Origin: an uncultured Campylobacter sp.
GTDB taxonomy: Bacteria > Campylobacterota > Campylobacteria > Campylobacterales > Campylobacteraceae
NCBI RefSeq assembly: GCF_938040115.1
Contig: NZ_CALHXD010000048.1
Location: 1 to 7,365, forward strand
Reading direction: 5' to 3'
DNA length: 7,365 nt
Positions 1 through 6,151 of the stretch are shown piece after piece (the first letter of the stretch is position 1; each line of letters opens with the position of its first letter). The notes under the pieces are model-generated. The model worked only from the letters and a program-made list of their open reading frames with translations. It did not search any database and was not told the origin of the DNA. The translations under genes were made by a program, and so were the position numbers.

Positions 1-239
1 CCGTTGTAGTCAAAGACGATATTTTCTACCTTGTCGCCAGGCAGTATCAGCGAGTGCGCGACAGTGATCTTGCCCTCGTCGTGATCTTTTATCACCTGAT
101 AGCTTAGAGGCTCGTTTATGAGCTCAAATTTGTTGAAAAACGTCCGTCCCTTGTACTCAATCTTACTTACGATATTATCGCGTTTGATCCAGTAGTGGCT
201 CGTGTTCATTTTGATTAGCGCGGTGTCTATGCTCTGCAT
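1..239 (-). CDS. DUF1882-type conserved protein, 3' part cut by window edge
   Basis: The reading frame opens with ATG at 239-237 and stays open to the window edge, giving about 79 codons. It starts MQSIDTALIKMNTSHYWIKR and later has KIEYKGRTFFNKFELINEP and VAHSLILPGDKVENIVFDY. From memory this matches the small DUF1882 family that sits directly downstream of glyA in Campylobacter jejuni (Cj0403) and Helicobacter pylori. No biochemical role is known to me. The start codon shares one base with the glyA stop (TGATG), so translation is probably coupled to glyA. An in-frame Met at codon 11 is an alternative start, but the residues before it look conserved in the relatives I recall. No membrane segment or signal peptide is visible. 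The C-terminus lies outside the window, so the full length is unknown. The gene call is firm; the family name is from memory. Confidence 0.8.
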   Translation of the reverse strand, partial: MQSIDTALIKMNTSHYWIKRDNIVSKIEYKGRTFFNKFELINEPLSYQVIKDHDEGKITVAHSLILPGDKVENIVFDYN

Positions 240-1483
240 CAATAAGTCGCCTTATCATAGATGATAAATTTGCCCGCAAGCTCTTTTAGTTCGGCTTTTA
301 CTTTTTCTTGAAGCGCTGCGTTATTGATATCGCTTAGCACGTCGGCGATTTTGTTTGCGATGATCTCAAATTCCGCTTCTTTCATGCCGCGAGCCGTAAG
401 CGCCGGACTTCCGATGCGGATACCGCTTGTAACAAACGGGCTTCTAGTTTCGCCTGGAACCGTATTTTTATTTACCGTTATGCCTGCGTTTCCAAGAGCG
501 ATGTCGGCATCTTTACCGCTAAATTCGCGATTTAAAAAGCTCATTAAAACCAGGTGATTATCCGTACCGCCGCTAACTAGGTCAAAGCCACGTTTTACTA
601 AAATTTCGGCTAGCTTTTTGATGTTTGCTTTGACTTGCTTGGCGTAAATTTTCCATTCAGGCGAAAGGTTATGTTTAAAACCTACCGCCTTTGCCGCGAT
701 AACGTGAACGAGCGGTCCGCCCTGAATGCCAGGGAAAATAGACGAATTTATCCTTTTAGCGTACTCTTCGTTGTTTGTCATAATGATACCGCCGCGAGGT
801 CCGCGAAGGGTCTTGTGCGTAGTTGAGCTCACCACGTCGCAGTGCGGAAAAGGACTCTGATGCTCGCCAGCTACGACTAGGCCCGCGATGTGCGCCACGT
901 CGGCAAAGAGTATAGCGCCGACGGCGTCAGCTATCTCGCGGAATTTCTTAAATTCGATCTCGCGAGTATATGCGCTCGCGCCGCACACGATCATCTTAGG
1001 TTTTACGATTTGCGCGATTTCCATCACTTTGTCGTAGTTTATTCGTCCGTCAAGCTCCACGCCGTAGAAAAAGCTCTGATAAATTTTACCAGAGCTGCTT
1101 ACTTTTGCGCCGTGAGTTAGGTGTCCGCCATGGCTTAGATCCATGCCTAAAATTTTATCGCCCGGATTTAAAAGCGCGCCGTAAACGCCCTGGTTTGCCT
1201 GCGAGCCTGAGTTTGGCTGTACGTTTGCAAATTCGCAACCAAAAAGCTCTTTGCAGCGATCTATCGCTAGCTGCTCGATCTGATCGACGTATTCGCAGCC
1301 GCCGTAGTAGCGTTTGCCTGGATAGCCTTCCGCGTATTTATTGGTTAGAACCGAGCCCATTACTTCCATTACTTCAGGATAGGTAAAATTTTCGCTCGCG
1401 ATCATCTCGAGGTGGTCGCATTGGCGTTTTAATTCCAAATTTACTAAATCAAAAATTTCTTTATCATAACTTTGCAAACTCAT
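239..1483 (-). CDS. glyA: Serine hydroxymethyltransferase
   Basis: This cytosolic PLP enzyme interconverts serine and glycine with tetrahydrofolate, giving glycine and 5,10-methylene-THF for one-carbon metabolism. The 414 residues match the usual bacterial length. The PLP-binding lysine is K224 in the motif TTHKTLRGPRGG. D195 and H198 in FADVAHIAG fit the residues that contact the cofactor ring. The YAEGYPGKRYYGG segment (50-62) carries the catalytic glutamate (E52) and substrate-site tyrosines. H121 in SHGGHLTHG stacks on the cofactor, and R356 in SGIRIGSPA should bind the substrate carboxylate. All these key residues are present, so the enzyme should be active. The ATG overlaps the lysS TAA by one base (TAATG). 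A perfect AAGGAG lies five bases upstream inside the end of lysS. The downstream DUF1882 gene is coupled in the same way. Confidence 0.98.
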   Translation of the reverse strand: MSLQSYDKEIFDLVNLELKRQCDHLEMIASENFTYPEVMEVMGSVLTNKYAEGYPGKRYYGGCEYVDQIEQLAIDRCKELFGCEFANVQPNSGSQANQGVYGALLNPGDKILGMDLSHGGHLTHGAKVSSSGKIYQSFFYGVELDGRINYDKVMEIAQIVKPKMIVCGASAYTREIEFKKFREIADAVGAILFADVAHIAGLVVAGEHQSPFPHCDVVSSTTHKTLRGPRGGIIMTNNEEYAKRINSSIFPGIQGGPLVHVIAAKAVGFKHNLSPEWKIYAKQVKANIKKLAEILVKRGFDLVSGGTDNHLVLMSFLNREFSGKDADIALGNAGITVNKNTVPGETRSPFVTSGIRIGSPALTARGMKEAEFEIIANKIADVLSDINNAALQEKVKAELKELAGKFIIYDKATY

Positions 1484-2988
1484 TAATTCTCCTTGGTTTC
1501 GTTTTTTTGCGGTCTCATCGCCGGGAAAAGCACCACGTCGCGGATGGATTTTTTATTGGTTAGTAGCATCACGAGCCTATCTATACCGATGCCCTGCCCC
1601 GCAGTCGGAGGCATCGCGTAGCCAAGAGCCCTCACATAGTCCTCGTCCATCTCGTGAGCTTCATCGTCTCCTGCATTTTTAGCTTCGATTTGTGAAGCGA
1701 AGCGGCCGTATTGATCAATCGGATCGTTTAACTCGTTAAAGCCATTTGCTAGCTCGCGCCCTGCGATAAACAGCTCAAATCTCTCCGCGATATTAGGATC
1801 TGCATCACTTCTGCGAGAAAGCGGGCTGATCGAAATCGGATAGTCTATGATAAACGTCGGATCGGTTAGCTTGCTTTCTACATAGTTATCAAAAAGCTCG
1901 GCTTGCAAATGCCCTAAATCAAGCTTTGCGTTTGCCTCAAAGCCGTCAGCCTTGAGCTTAGCTAAAATTTTATCCTTATCGCCGATGATCGCTTCGTCTA
2001 GACCGCCGATTTCTACGAGCGCTTTTTTGTAGCTTATGCGTTTAAACGGCTTGCTAAAATCGATCTGCATACCGTCAAATTCGATGATTTTAGGCATATC
2101 TAGTTTATCAAGAAGCACGTTAAATAGCTCCTCGGTTAGCCCCATCAAATCGTGATAAGTATGCCACGCCCAGTAGAACTCAATGCTGGTAAATTCTGGA
2201 TTGTGCGTTAAGTCCATACCCTCGTTGCGAAAATTTCTATTCATCTCGTAAACGGCATCAAAACCGCCCACGATGAGACGCTTTAGATAAAGCTCGGGTG
2301 CGATGCGTAAAAATCTCTCCACGCCAAGCGCATTGTGAAACGTGACGAAAGGCTTAGCGTTAGCACCGCCCGGGATCGGGTGCATCATCGGAGTCTCGAC
2401 CTCCAAAAAGCCCTTATCCTCGAAAAATCTGCGAATCGTGCTAACGATAACCGAGCGGCGCTTAAAATCAGCTCTGACCTCTGGATTCATTATCATATCT
2501 AGGTATCTTTGGCGATATCTAGTCTCTATATCCGTTAGTCCGTGAAATTTCTCCGGAAGCGGTGAAATAGCCTTTGATGCTAAAGTTAGCTCGCTAACGT
2601 GCATCGAAAATTCGCCTGTTCGCGTGACGAAGGCATATCCGCGCACGTATATAATGTCGCCTACTTCGATATTTTTCTTTACAACCTTAAACCAGTCCGG
2701 ATCAAGCGTCTTGTTGCTAAAGTAAATTTGGAGATTGCCGTCCTCATCCTCGATGTTGGCAAATATCGCCTTGCCTGCATCCCTGATGAGCTTAACGCGT
2801 CCAGCGAGGCTTACTAGCTGACCTTCTGCGCTCTTTTCTTCGGTGTCTATTATATGTTTAAATTTGAGCCTAAATTTAGTTATATCCATATCGCGGCGCA
2901 AAAAATGCGGATATGGATTTACGCCCGCGCTTCTTAACTCATTTGCAGTCTCTAGCCTCTGGATCTCCAGTTGATTTTCAAATATCAC
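1483..2988 (-). CDS. lysS: Lysyl-tRNA synthetase, class II (GTG start)
   Basis: This enzyme charges tRNA-Lys with lysine in the cytosol. From the GTG at 2988-2986 the protein is 501 residues, close to E. coli LysS (505). An N-terminal OB-fold anticodon-binding domain occupies roughly residues 55-140 (e.g. LAGRVKLIRDAGKAIFANIE). The class II catalytic core follows: motif 1 around GFLEVETPMMHPIPGGANAKPF, motif 2 at FRNEGMDLTHNPEF (about 253-266), and motif 3 at GQGIGIDRLVMLL (about 464-476) with its conserved arginine. An in-frame ATG 39 bases further upstream (3027) would add 13 residues deep inside fur. I prefer GTG because it overlaps the fur stop by four bases (GTGA), has AAAGGG six bases upstream, and gives the family's normal N-terminus (IFENQLEIQRLETANEL). 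glyA follows with a one-base overlap. Confidence 0.96.
   Translation of the reverse strand: MIFENQLEIQRLETANELRSAGVNPYPHFLRRDMDITKFRLKFKHIIDTEEKSAEGQLVSLAGRVKLIRDAGKAIFANIEDEDGNLQIYFSNKTLDPDWFKVVKKNIEVGDIIYVRGYAFVTRTGEFSMHVSELTLASKAISPLPEKFHGLTDIETRYRQRYLDMIMNPEVRADFKRRSVIVSTIRRFFEDKGFLEVETPMMHPIPGGANAKPFVTFHNALGVERFLRIAPELYLKRLIVGGFDAVYEMNRNFRNEGMDLTHNPEFTSIEFYWAWHTYHDLMGLTEELFNVLLDKLDMPKIIEFDGMQIDFSKPFKRISYKKALVEIGGLDEAIIGDKDKILAKLKADGFEANAKLDLGHLQAELFDNYVESKLTDPTFIIDYPISISPLSRRSDADPNIAERFELFIAGRELANGFNELNDPIDQYGRFASQIEAKNAGDDEAHEMDEDYVRALGYAMPPTAGQGIGIDRLVMLLTNKKSIRDVVLFPAMRPQKNETKEN
1489..1494 (-). promoter_or_regulatory. Ribosome binding site of glyA
   Basis: AAGGAG on the minus strand stands five bases before the glyA ATG. 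It is contained in the last codons of lysS, so it works together with the TAATG overlap. Confidence 0.75.
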
Positions 2989-3458
2989 TTGCCGCCCTTT
3001 GCCTCTTTGGCATTGCACTCTTTGCACACTCCGTAAAGCTGCATCATGTGTCCGGTTAGCTTAAAGCCATGCTCTTTTGCGATATTTGCTTGTCTTTTTT
3101 CTATGGTTGCGTCTTCAAATTCGATGATAGTTCCGCATCTGCGGCATATCATATGATCGTGGTGAGGTTTGGTTGCGAGCTCGAATTTTTTACCTTGCGA
3201 ACCAAAGCTGATAGAGGTTACCATCTCGGCTTCTTCGAGTAAATTTAGCGTCCTATAAACGGTCGCGATGCCGACGTTTAAGTCAGGATAGGTCTCTTTA
3301 ATGAAAAAATAAAGTCTCTCCGGAGTGAAGTGCTCGTCGTTGTTGTAGAGCGTCTTTAGTAGAACTTCTCGCTGTTGCGTGTATTTTAGCCCGTTGTCTC
3401 TCAAAATTTTTTTAAATTTCTCAAGAAGCGCGTCGTATTCTAAATTCTCAATCATCAT
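2985..3458 (-). CDS. fur: Ferric uptake regulator Fur
   Basis: This cytosolic dimeric, metal-responsive transcription factor represses iron-uptake genes when iron-loaded. Campylobacter and Helicobacter homologues can also act in apo form. At 157 residues it has the family's length. The N-terminal winged helix (about 15-95) contains LKYTQQREVLL and the recognition-helix motif NVGIATVYRTLNLLEEAEMV. The C-terminal metal/dimer domain has PHHDHMICRRCG (H99, H100, H102, C105, C108), H130, H137, and a second pair C145/C148. The two CxxC pairs fit the structural zinc site. The start is ATG 3458, overlapping the cvpA stop (ATGA), with AAGGAG five bases upstream. A second ATG follows immediately and is also usable. 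I see no promoter directly in front of fur, so it probably depends on upstream operon promoters. As I recall, C. jejuni fur is likewise transcribed from promoters in front of upstream genes. Confidence 0.97.
   Translation of the reverse strand: MMIENLEYDALLEKFKKILRDNGLKYTQQREVLLKTLYNNDEHFTPERLYFFIKETYPDLNVGIATVYRTLNLLEEAEMVTSISFGSQGKKFELATKPHHDHMICRRCGTIIEFEDATIEKRQANIAKEHGFKLTGHMMQLYGVCKECNAKEAKGGK
2995..3000 (-). promoter_or_regulatory. Ribosome binding site deciding the lysS GTG start
   Basis: AAAGGG on the minus strand lies six bases before GTG 2988 and inside the final fur codons. It supports GTG over the ATG at 3027. Confidence 0.6.
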
Positions 3459-4048
3459 TTGTACTCCTTAATCGTCGAATTTATCTCTAAATTTGGCCTT
3501 TGCTCCTGCATAGAGGCATCAAACGGCGTCTCGATATTTCCCACTCCGCTTGCTATGCCTTTTACATCCACGTTCATTATCCATTTGCCCGTATCCAGCA
3601 AGATCGGATACAGCTTACTTCCCCTAAAATACGGCTCTATTTTGTTGTTTAAAACTTGAATATTTGAAATAGTCACTATCAAAACCGCAAAAACTAGGAA
3701 AATTTTAGTGCTTCCGATGACAAATCCGCCCATTTTATCCAAAAATCCAAGTCCGCTTAACCCTACTAATCTCGATAAAAATGCGCCGATACCTAAGCAA
3801 AGTATCCAGAATACGATAAGCGTCGTTAAAAATCCAGCAAAAAATAAAATAGAATCGCCCTCTATTTTATAAACATTATCGCTTATTAGATGACCGACTC
3901 TAATACCGAATCTACTAGCCACGACGATACCGCCGATTAGACCAATGAGGCCAAATATTTCCTTTATCAGTCCGCTTATCACGCCTTTTATACCCAGTAT
4001 CAAAACCAATGAAACGACGACTACGTCAAATAGAGTAACAAAATCCAT
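3455..4048 (-). CDS. cvpA: CvpA family (colicin V production) inner membrane protein
   Basis: This 197-residue integral membrane protein belongs to the CvpA family, whose E. coli member was named for its effect on colicin V export. Its molecular function is unsettled. Four hydrophobic segments are visible, at about residues 5-20, 27-46, 65-90 and 107-128. The conserved-looking GLIKEIFGLIGLIGGIVVA hairpin lies in the second and FLDKMGGFVIG leads into the fourth. The last 65 or so residues are hydrophilic and likely a soluble tail. This is an ordinary layout and size for the family. The ATG shares one base with the pilT stop (TAATG), and its own stop is overlapped by the fur start (ATGA). Only a weak AGG precedes the start, so translation probably relies on coupling to pilT. 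The same cvpA-fur adjacency is known in C. jejuni. The family is confident; the symbol is by family and position. Confidence 0.9.
   Translation of the reverse strand: MDFVTLFDVVVVSLVLILGIKGVISGLIKEIFGLIGLIGGIVVASRFGIRVGHLISDNVYKIEGDSILFFAGFLTTLIVFWILCLGIGAFLSRLVGLSGLGFLDKMGGFVIGSTKIFLVFAVLIVTISNIQVLNNKIEPYFRGSKLYPILLDTGKWIMNVDVKGIASGVGNIETPFDASMQEQRPNLEINSTIKEYK
3464..3469 (-). promoter_or_regulatory. Ribosome binding site of fur
   Basis: A perfect AAGGAG on the minus strand stands five bases before ATG 3458 and eight before the second ATG at 3455. It lies inside the cvpA C-terminal codons. Both starts are plausible; the first gives the ATGA overlap. Confidence 0.75.
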
Positions 4049-5163
4049 TACATACCTAACAATGGTGCGAGTTCTTGCTGATTGGTTGAATATCTCATCG
4101 CCATTTCTTTCGTGATTTGATTTGCTCTAATAGCTTTCATTAAGGACTGCGTTTGCGTCATCATGCCGGTTACTTGTTGGTTTAGCTGCATTTGGGAGTA
4201 AATTTGATGCACCTTGTTTTCTCGAATAAGGTTTGCGATAGCGTTATTATTTATCAATATCTCATGTATAGCAAGCCGTCCGCTACCGATTTTAGGAAGC
4301 AGACTTTGCGATATAACCGCCGTTAGCGAAACCGAAAGCATATTTCGCACCTGCAGCTGCTCGCCGCCCTCAAAACTATCTATAATACGGTTGATAGTCT
4401 GAATAGCCGAGTTTGTGTGCAGCGTGCCAAATACCAAGTGGCCAGTCTCTGCTGCCGTAATAGCCGTAGATATCGTTTCTCTATCTCGAAGCTCGCCCAC
4501 CAAAATAATATCAGGGTCTTCACGAAGTGCGCTTTTGAGCGCCTTGGCATAAGACTTGGTATCCACGCCTACGTTTCTATGAGAAAAAAGACCTTTTTTA
4601 TTCGTATGTACGAACTCGACAGGATCTTCTACGGTAATAATATGCTTTCTTTCGTTTAAATTTATCTCGTTTAGCATCGCGGCAAGCGTCGTCGATTTAC
4701 CGCTACCCGTAGGTCCGGTGACCAAAATTAGCCCTTTTTCGCGCTTTACCACTTCTTTAAAAATAGCAGGCGCTCTAAGGTCGTCAAGAGACGGAATATC
4801 TGTCGGAATAATACGAAATGCGGCAGCCAAATCGCCGTTCATAGTATAGTAATAGTTGCCCCTAAAACGTCCAACTCCGGGAAGCTCTATTGCGAAGTCA
4901 AGCTCTCTATTTTCCTCGAGATCGCTTTTTTGCACGTCGGTTATGAGCGCATAGCAGATATCTTGTATATCGTGCCCTTTTAATACGCCGAGCTCAAGCG
5001 GCCTCAAAGTTCCGTCTATTCTGATCTGCGGCTCGCTTCTTGCGACAAGGTGCAAGTCACTGGCCTTATTGTGGACGACCGTTTTTAATAACGTCTCCAA
5101 GCTTACGTCTATCTTCTTGGGCTCTAAACTATCATTTTGAGTTTCTTGCCTTATTTGCTCCAT
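4048..5163 (-). CDS. pilT: Type IV pilus retraction ATPase PilT
   Basis: PilT is a hexameric cytoplasmic ATPase that depolymerises type IV pili, driving twitching and DNA uptake. An N-terminal PAS-like domain (about 20-125) contains KASDLHLVARSEPQIRIDG. The ATPase core has Walker A GPTGSGKST (150-158), an Asp box TVEDPVEFVH (178-186, with E179 and D180), Walker B DIILVGELRD (218-227, E224) and a His box TAAETGHLVFGTLHT (H242, H249). The C-terminal helix NAIANLIRENKVHQIYSQMQ matches PilT's conserved AIRNLIRE-type motif. That argues for PilT rather than the assembly ATPase PilB/GspE, which is larger and carries a cysteine zinc motif that is absent here. At 371 residues it is somewhat longer than typical PilT (about 345), with an extra N-terminal stretch. 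AAGGAA lies seven bases before ATG and overlaps the gatC stop. From memory, C. jejuni lacks a gene here. Confidence 0.93.
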   Translation of the reverse strand: MEQIRQETQNDSLEPKKIDVSLETLLKTVVHNKASDLHLVARSEPQIRIDGTLRPLELGVLKGHDIQDICYALITDVQKSDLEENRELDFAIELPGVGRFRGNYYYTMNGDLAAAFRIIPTDIPSLDDLRAPAIFKEVVKREKGLILVTGPTGSGKSTTLAAMLNEINLNERKHIITVEDPVEFVHTNKKGLFSHRNVGVDTKSYAKALKSALREDPDIILVGELRDRETISTAITAAETGHLVFGTLHTNSAIQTINRIIDSFEGGEQLQVRNMLSVSLTAVISQSLLPKIGSGRLAIHEILINNNAIANLIRENKVHQIYSQMQLNQQVTGMMTQTQSLMKAIRANQITKEMAMRYSTNQQELAPLLGM

Positions 5164-5170
5164 ATAAAAT

Positions 5171-5176
5171 TTCCTT
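5171..5176 (-). promoter_or_regulatory. Ribosome binding site of pilT
   Basis: AAGGAA on the minus strand stands seven bases before the pilT ATG. It overlaps the gatC TAA stop, so ribosomes finishing gatC clear this site. It supports the start chosen for pilT. Confidence 0.7.
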
Positions 5177-5462
5177 ATTCTATAATTTTCGGCACGACAA
5201 AGAAGTGTTCGCTACTCATTGGAGCGTTTTTAAGTATAGTTTCTATCACGTCAGAGCTCACGCTTACGTCTTCTCTTAACGGAGTTCCGCCCTCTCTGGA
5301 GCTTACTACCGCTTGAGAAGCACTTAAATCAAGCTCGTCTAGTATACCCGCAAAGCTCAAAATTTCACTGAGTTGACCTTCGATTTCCCTTCGCTTGTCG
5401 CTCTCGACTTTAAGCGAACTAAGCTTTTCGAGTTTGGTTAATAAAGTATCGTCTATCCGCAT
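5175..5462 (-). CDS. gatC: Asp-tRNA(Asn)/Glu-tRNA(Gln) amidotransferase subunit C
   Basis: GatC is the small subunit that wraps around and stabilises the GatA-GatB complex, which converts mischarged Glu-tRNA(Gln) and Asp-tRNA(Asn) to the amide forms. At 95 residues it is full length. The N-terminal helices (DDTLLTKLEKLSSLKVESDK, then EGQLSEILSFAGILDELD) are typical. The signature TPLREDVS (60-67) and the closing NAPMSSEHFFVVPKIIE (79-95) are diagnostic of GatC. The gatA and gatB partners are not in this window. The ATG has GAGG four bases upstream and is the first gene after the promoter region. pilT begins 11 bases after its stop. Being first, its promoter probably sets expression of the whole minus-strand run. 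Confidence 0.96.
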   Translation of the reverse strand: MRIDDTLLTKLEKLSSLKVESDKRREIEGQLSEILSFAGILDELDLSASQAVVSSREGGTPLREDVSVSSDVIETILKNAPMSSEHFFVVPKIIE

Positions 5463-5473
5463 AAAACCTCGTC

Positions 5474-5488
5474 AAATTTTTAAAATTT
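5474..5488. repeat. AT-only perfect palindrome at the predicted gatC transcription start
   Basis: AAATTTTTAAAATTT is a perfect inverted repeat of 7-base arms around a single central T. It lies immediately downstream of the gatC -10 and covers the predicted transcription start and the early leader. Position and symmetry would suit an operator. However, AT-only palindromes are common by chance in AT-rich intergenic DNA, and it does not match a regulator site I recognise. Confidence 0.4.
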
Positions 5489-5492
5489 CCGC

Positions 5493-5498
5493 ATTATA
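5493..5498 (-). promoter_or_regulatory. Extended -10 promoter of the gatC-pilT-cvpA-fur-lysS-glyA run
   Basis: On the minus strand the sequence reads TGTTATAATGCGG. This is a perfect TATAAT preceded by TG and one base, i.e. an extended -10 element of the housekeeping sigma factor. No good -35 is visible, which is normal in Campylobacter. The predicted start falls near 5486, leaving a leader of about 24 bases before the gatC ATG. The promoter call is inference from motif and position. Confidence 0.7.
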
Positions 5499-5542
5499 AC
5501 ACAATTTGCCTTGATTTTTATGCTGTTTTATATTTATTATGC

Positions 5543-5548
5543 TACAAT
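5543..5548 (+). promoter_or_regulatory. Probable -10 of the plus-strand YfgM-like/lipoprotein genes
   Basis: TACAAT, preceded by a T-rich stretch (TGCTGTTTTATATTTATTATGC), resembles Campylobacter housekeeping promoters, where periodic T-tracts replace a -35 box. The predicted start is near 5555, giving a leader of about 30 bases before the TTG at 5585. Its spacing from the gatC -10 is about 45 bases, so the two divergent promoters are close but do not overlap. Confidence 0.55.
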
Positions 5549-5572
5549 TACGAACTTTCAATAACTAAAATT

Positions 5573-5578
5573 TAAGGA
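5573..5578 (+). promoter_or_regulatory. Ribosome binding site deciding the TTG start at 5585
   Basis: TAAGGA lies six bases before TTG 5585. No in-frame ATG exists near this position: the first in-frame Met is at codon 152. This spacing therefore fixes TTG as the start. Confidence 0.75.
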
Positions 5579-5584
5579 ACAAAC

Positions 5585-6151
5585 TTGGCCATCAAAGATG
5601 ATATTGATTCTATAAAGGAAGAGTTAAATACTCAAGAACAATTTTTAGAAAACATAATCAAAAGCGAAAGATTTTTTAAAAAATATAAAAAAATTATCAT
5701 CGGTGCGCTAGCTTTAGGCGTCATCGGCGCGGCGGGATACTATATAAACGGCGCTTTAAAAGAAAAAGAGTTTAAAGCCGCAAACGCCGCATATGCAAAA
5801 CTGATACTTAATCCAAAAGACGAGCAAGCAAAGGCTGAACTAAAGCAAAAAGACGCCTCGCTCTACGCGCTTTACGAGTTTAAAAGAGCACTTGATAACA
5901 ACGACATAAACGCGCTAAAATCGCTAGCAAACGAGCAAATAGATCCGCTTTTAAAAGATATCGTAAAATCCCAGATAAACGAGCCTAGCGGTCAAATTTT
6001 GACTTCATATAAGGCCGTTATTAGAGGGTATGAGCTAATGAAAGAAAATAAAATCGACGAAGCAAAAAACGAATTTAAAAAGGTTCCTTTAAATTCTCAG
6101 CTTCAATCCATCGTCAAAAATTTAGAACACTATCAAGGAAATGCAAAATGA
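5585..6151 (+). CDS. YfgM-like single-span membrane protein (Cj0397c-type)
   Basis: This 188-residue protein starts at TTG, supported by TAAGGA six bases upstream. It has a charged, probably coiled-coil N-terminus (about 4-30), a basic patch FKKYKK (31-36), and one membrane segment, IIIGALALGVIGAAGYYI (37-54). A Lys-rich, helical C-terminal part of about 130 residues with TPR-like texture follows (ALYEFKRALDNNDINALKSL; ENKIDEAKNEFKKVP). The basic patch before the span predicts N-in, C-periplasmic topology. That layout and length resemble YfgM of E. coli (about 206 residues), a SecYEG/PpiD-associated periplasmic TPR protein encoded next to bamB. No catalytic motif is visible. The stop overlaps the next gene's ATG (ATGA), so the two are coupled. 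From memory C. jejuni has a counterpart (Cj0397c) in the same divergent position to gatC. The YfgM relationship is inference from topology, size and neighbour, not a sequence match. Confidence 0.75.
   Translation: MAIKDDIDSIKEELNTQEQFLENIIKSERFFKKYKKIIIGALALGVIGAAGYYINGALKEKEFKAANAAYAKLILNPKDEQAKAELKQKDASLYALYEFKRALDNNDINALKSLANEQIDPLLKDIVKSQINEPSGQILTSYKAVIRGYELMKENKIDEAKNEFKKVPLNSQLQSIVKNLEHYQGNAK

Noticed and set aside
324..1386. Four plus-strand open frames of 63-93 codons opposite glyA
   Set aside because: They lie antisense to a complete, motif-verified glyA, have no ribosome sites I could see, and their translations look like reverse-strand shadows.
4214..5279. Plus-strand open frames antisense to pilT and gatC
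   Set aside because: The pilT and gatC frames carry all family motifs. The antisense translations have no recognisable domain and atypical Cys/Arg composition.
5463..5584. Fur box or riboswitch in the divergent intergenic region
   Set aside because: I could not find a convincing Fur-box-like repeat, and the leaders (about 24 and 30 bases) are too short for a riboswitch.
5678..5693. Poly-A runs (A6 and A7) before the membrane span of the YfgM-like gene
   Set aside because: They encode the Lys-rich basic patch expected before a membrane span in an AT-rich genome. There is no sign of a frameshift or a second frame being used.
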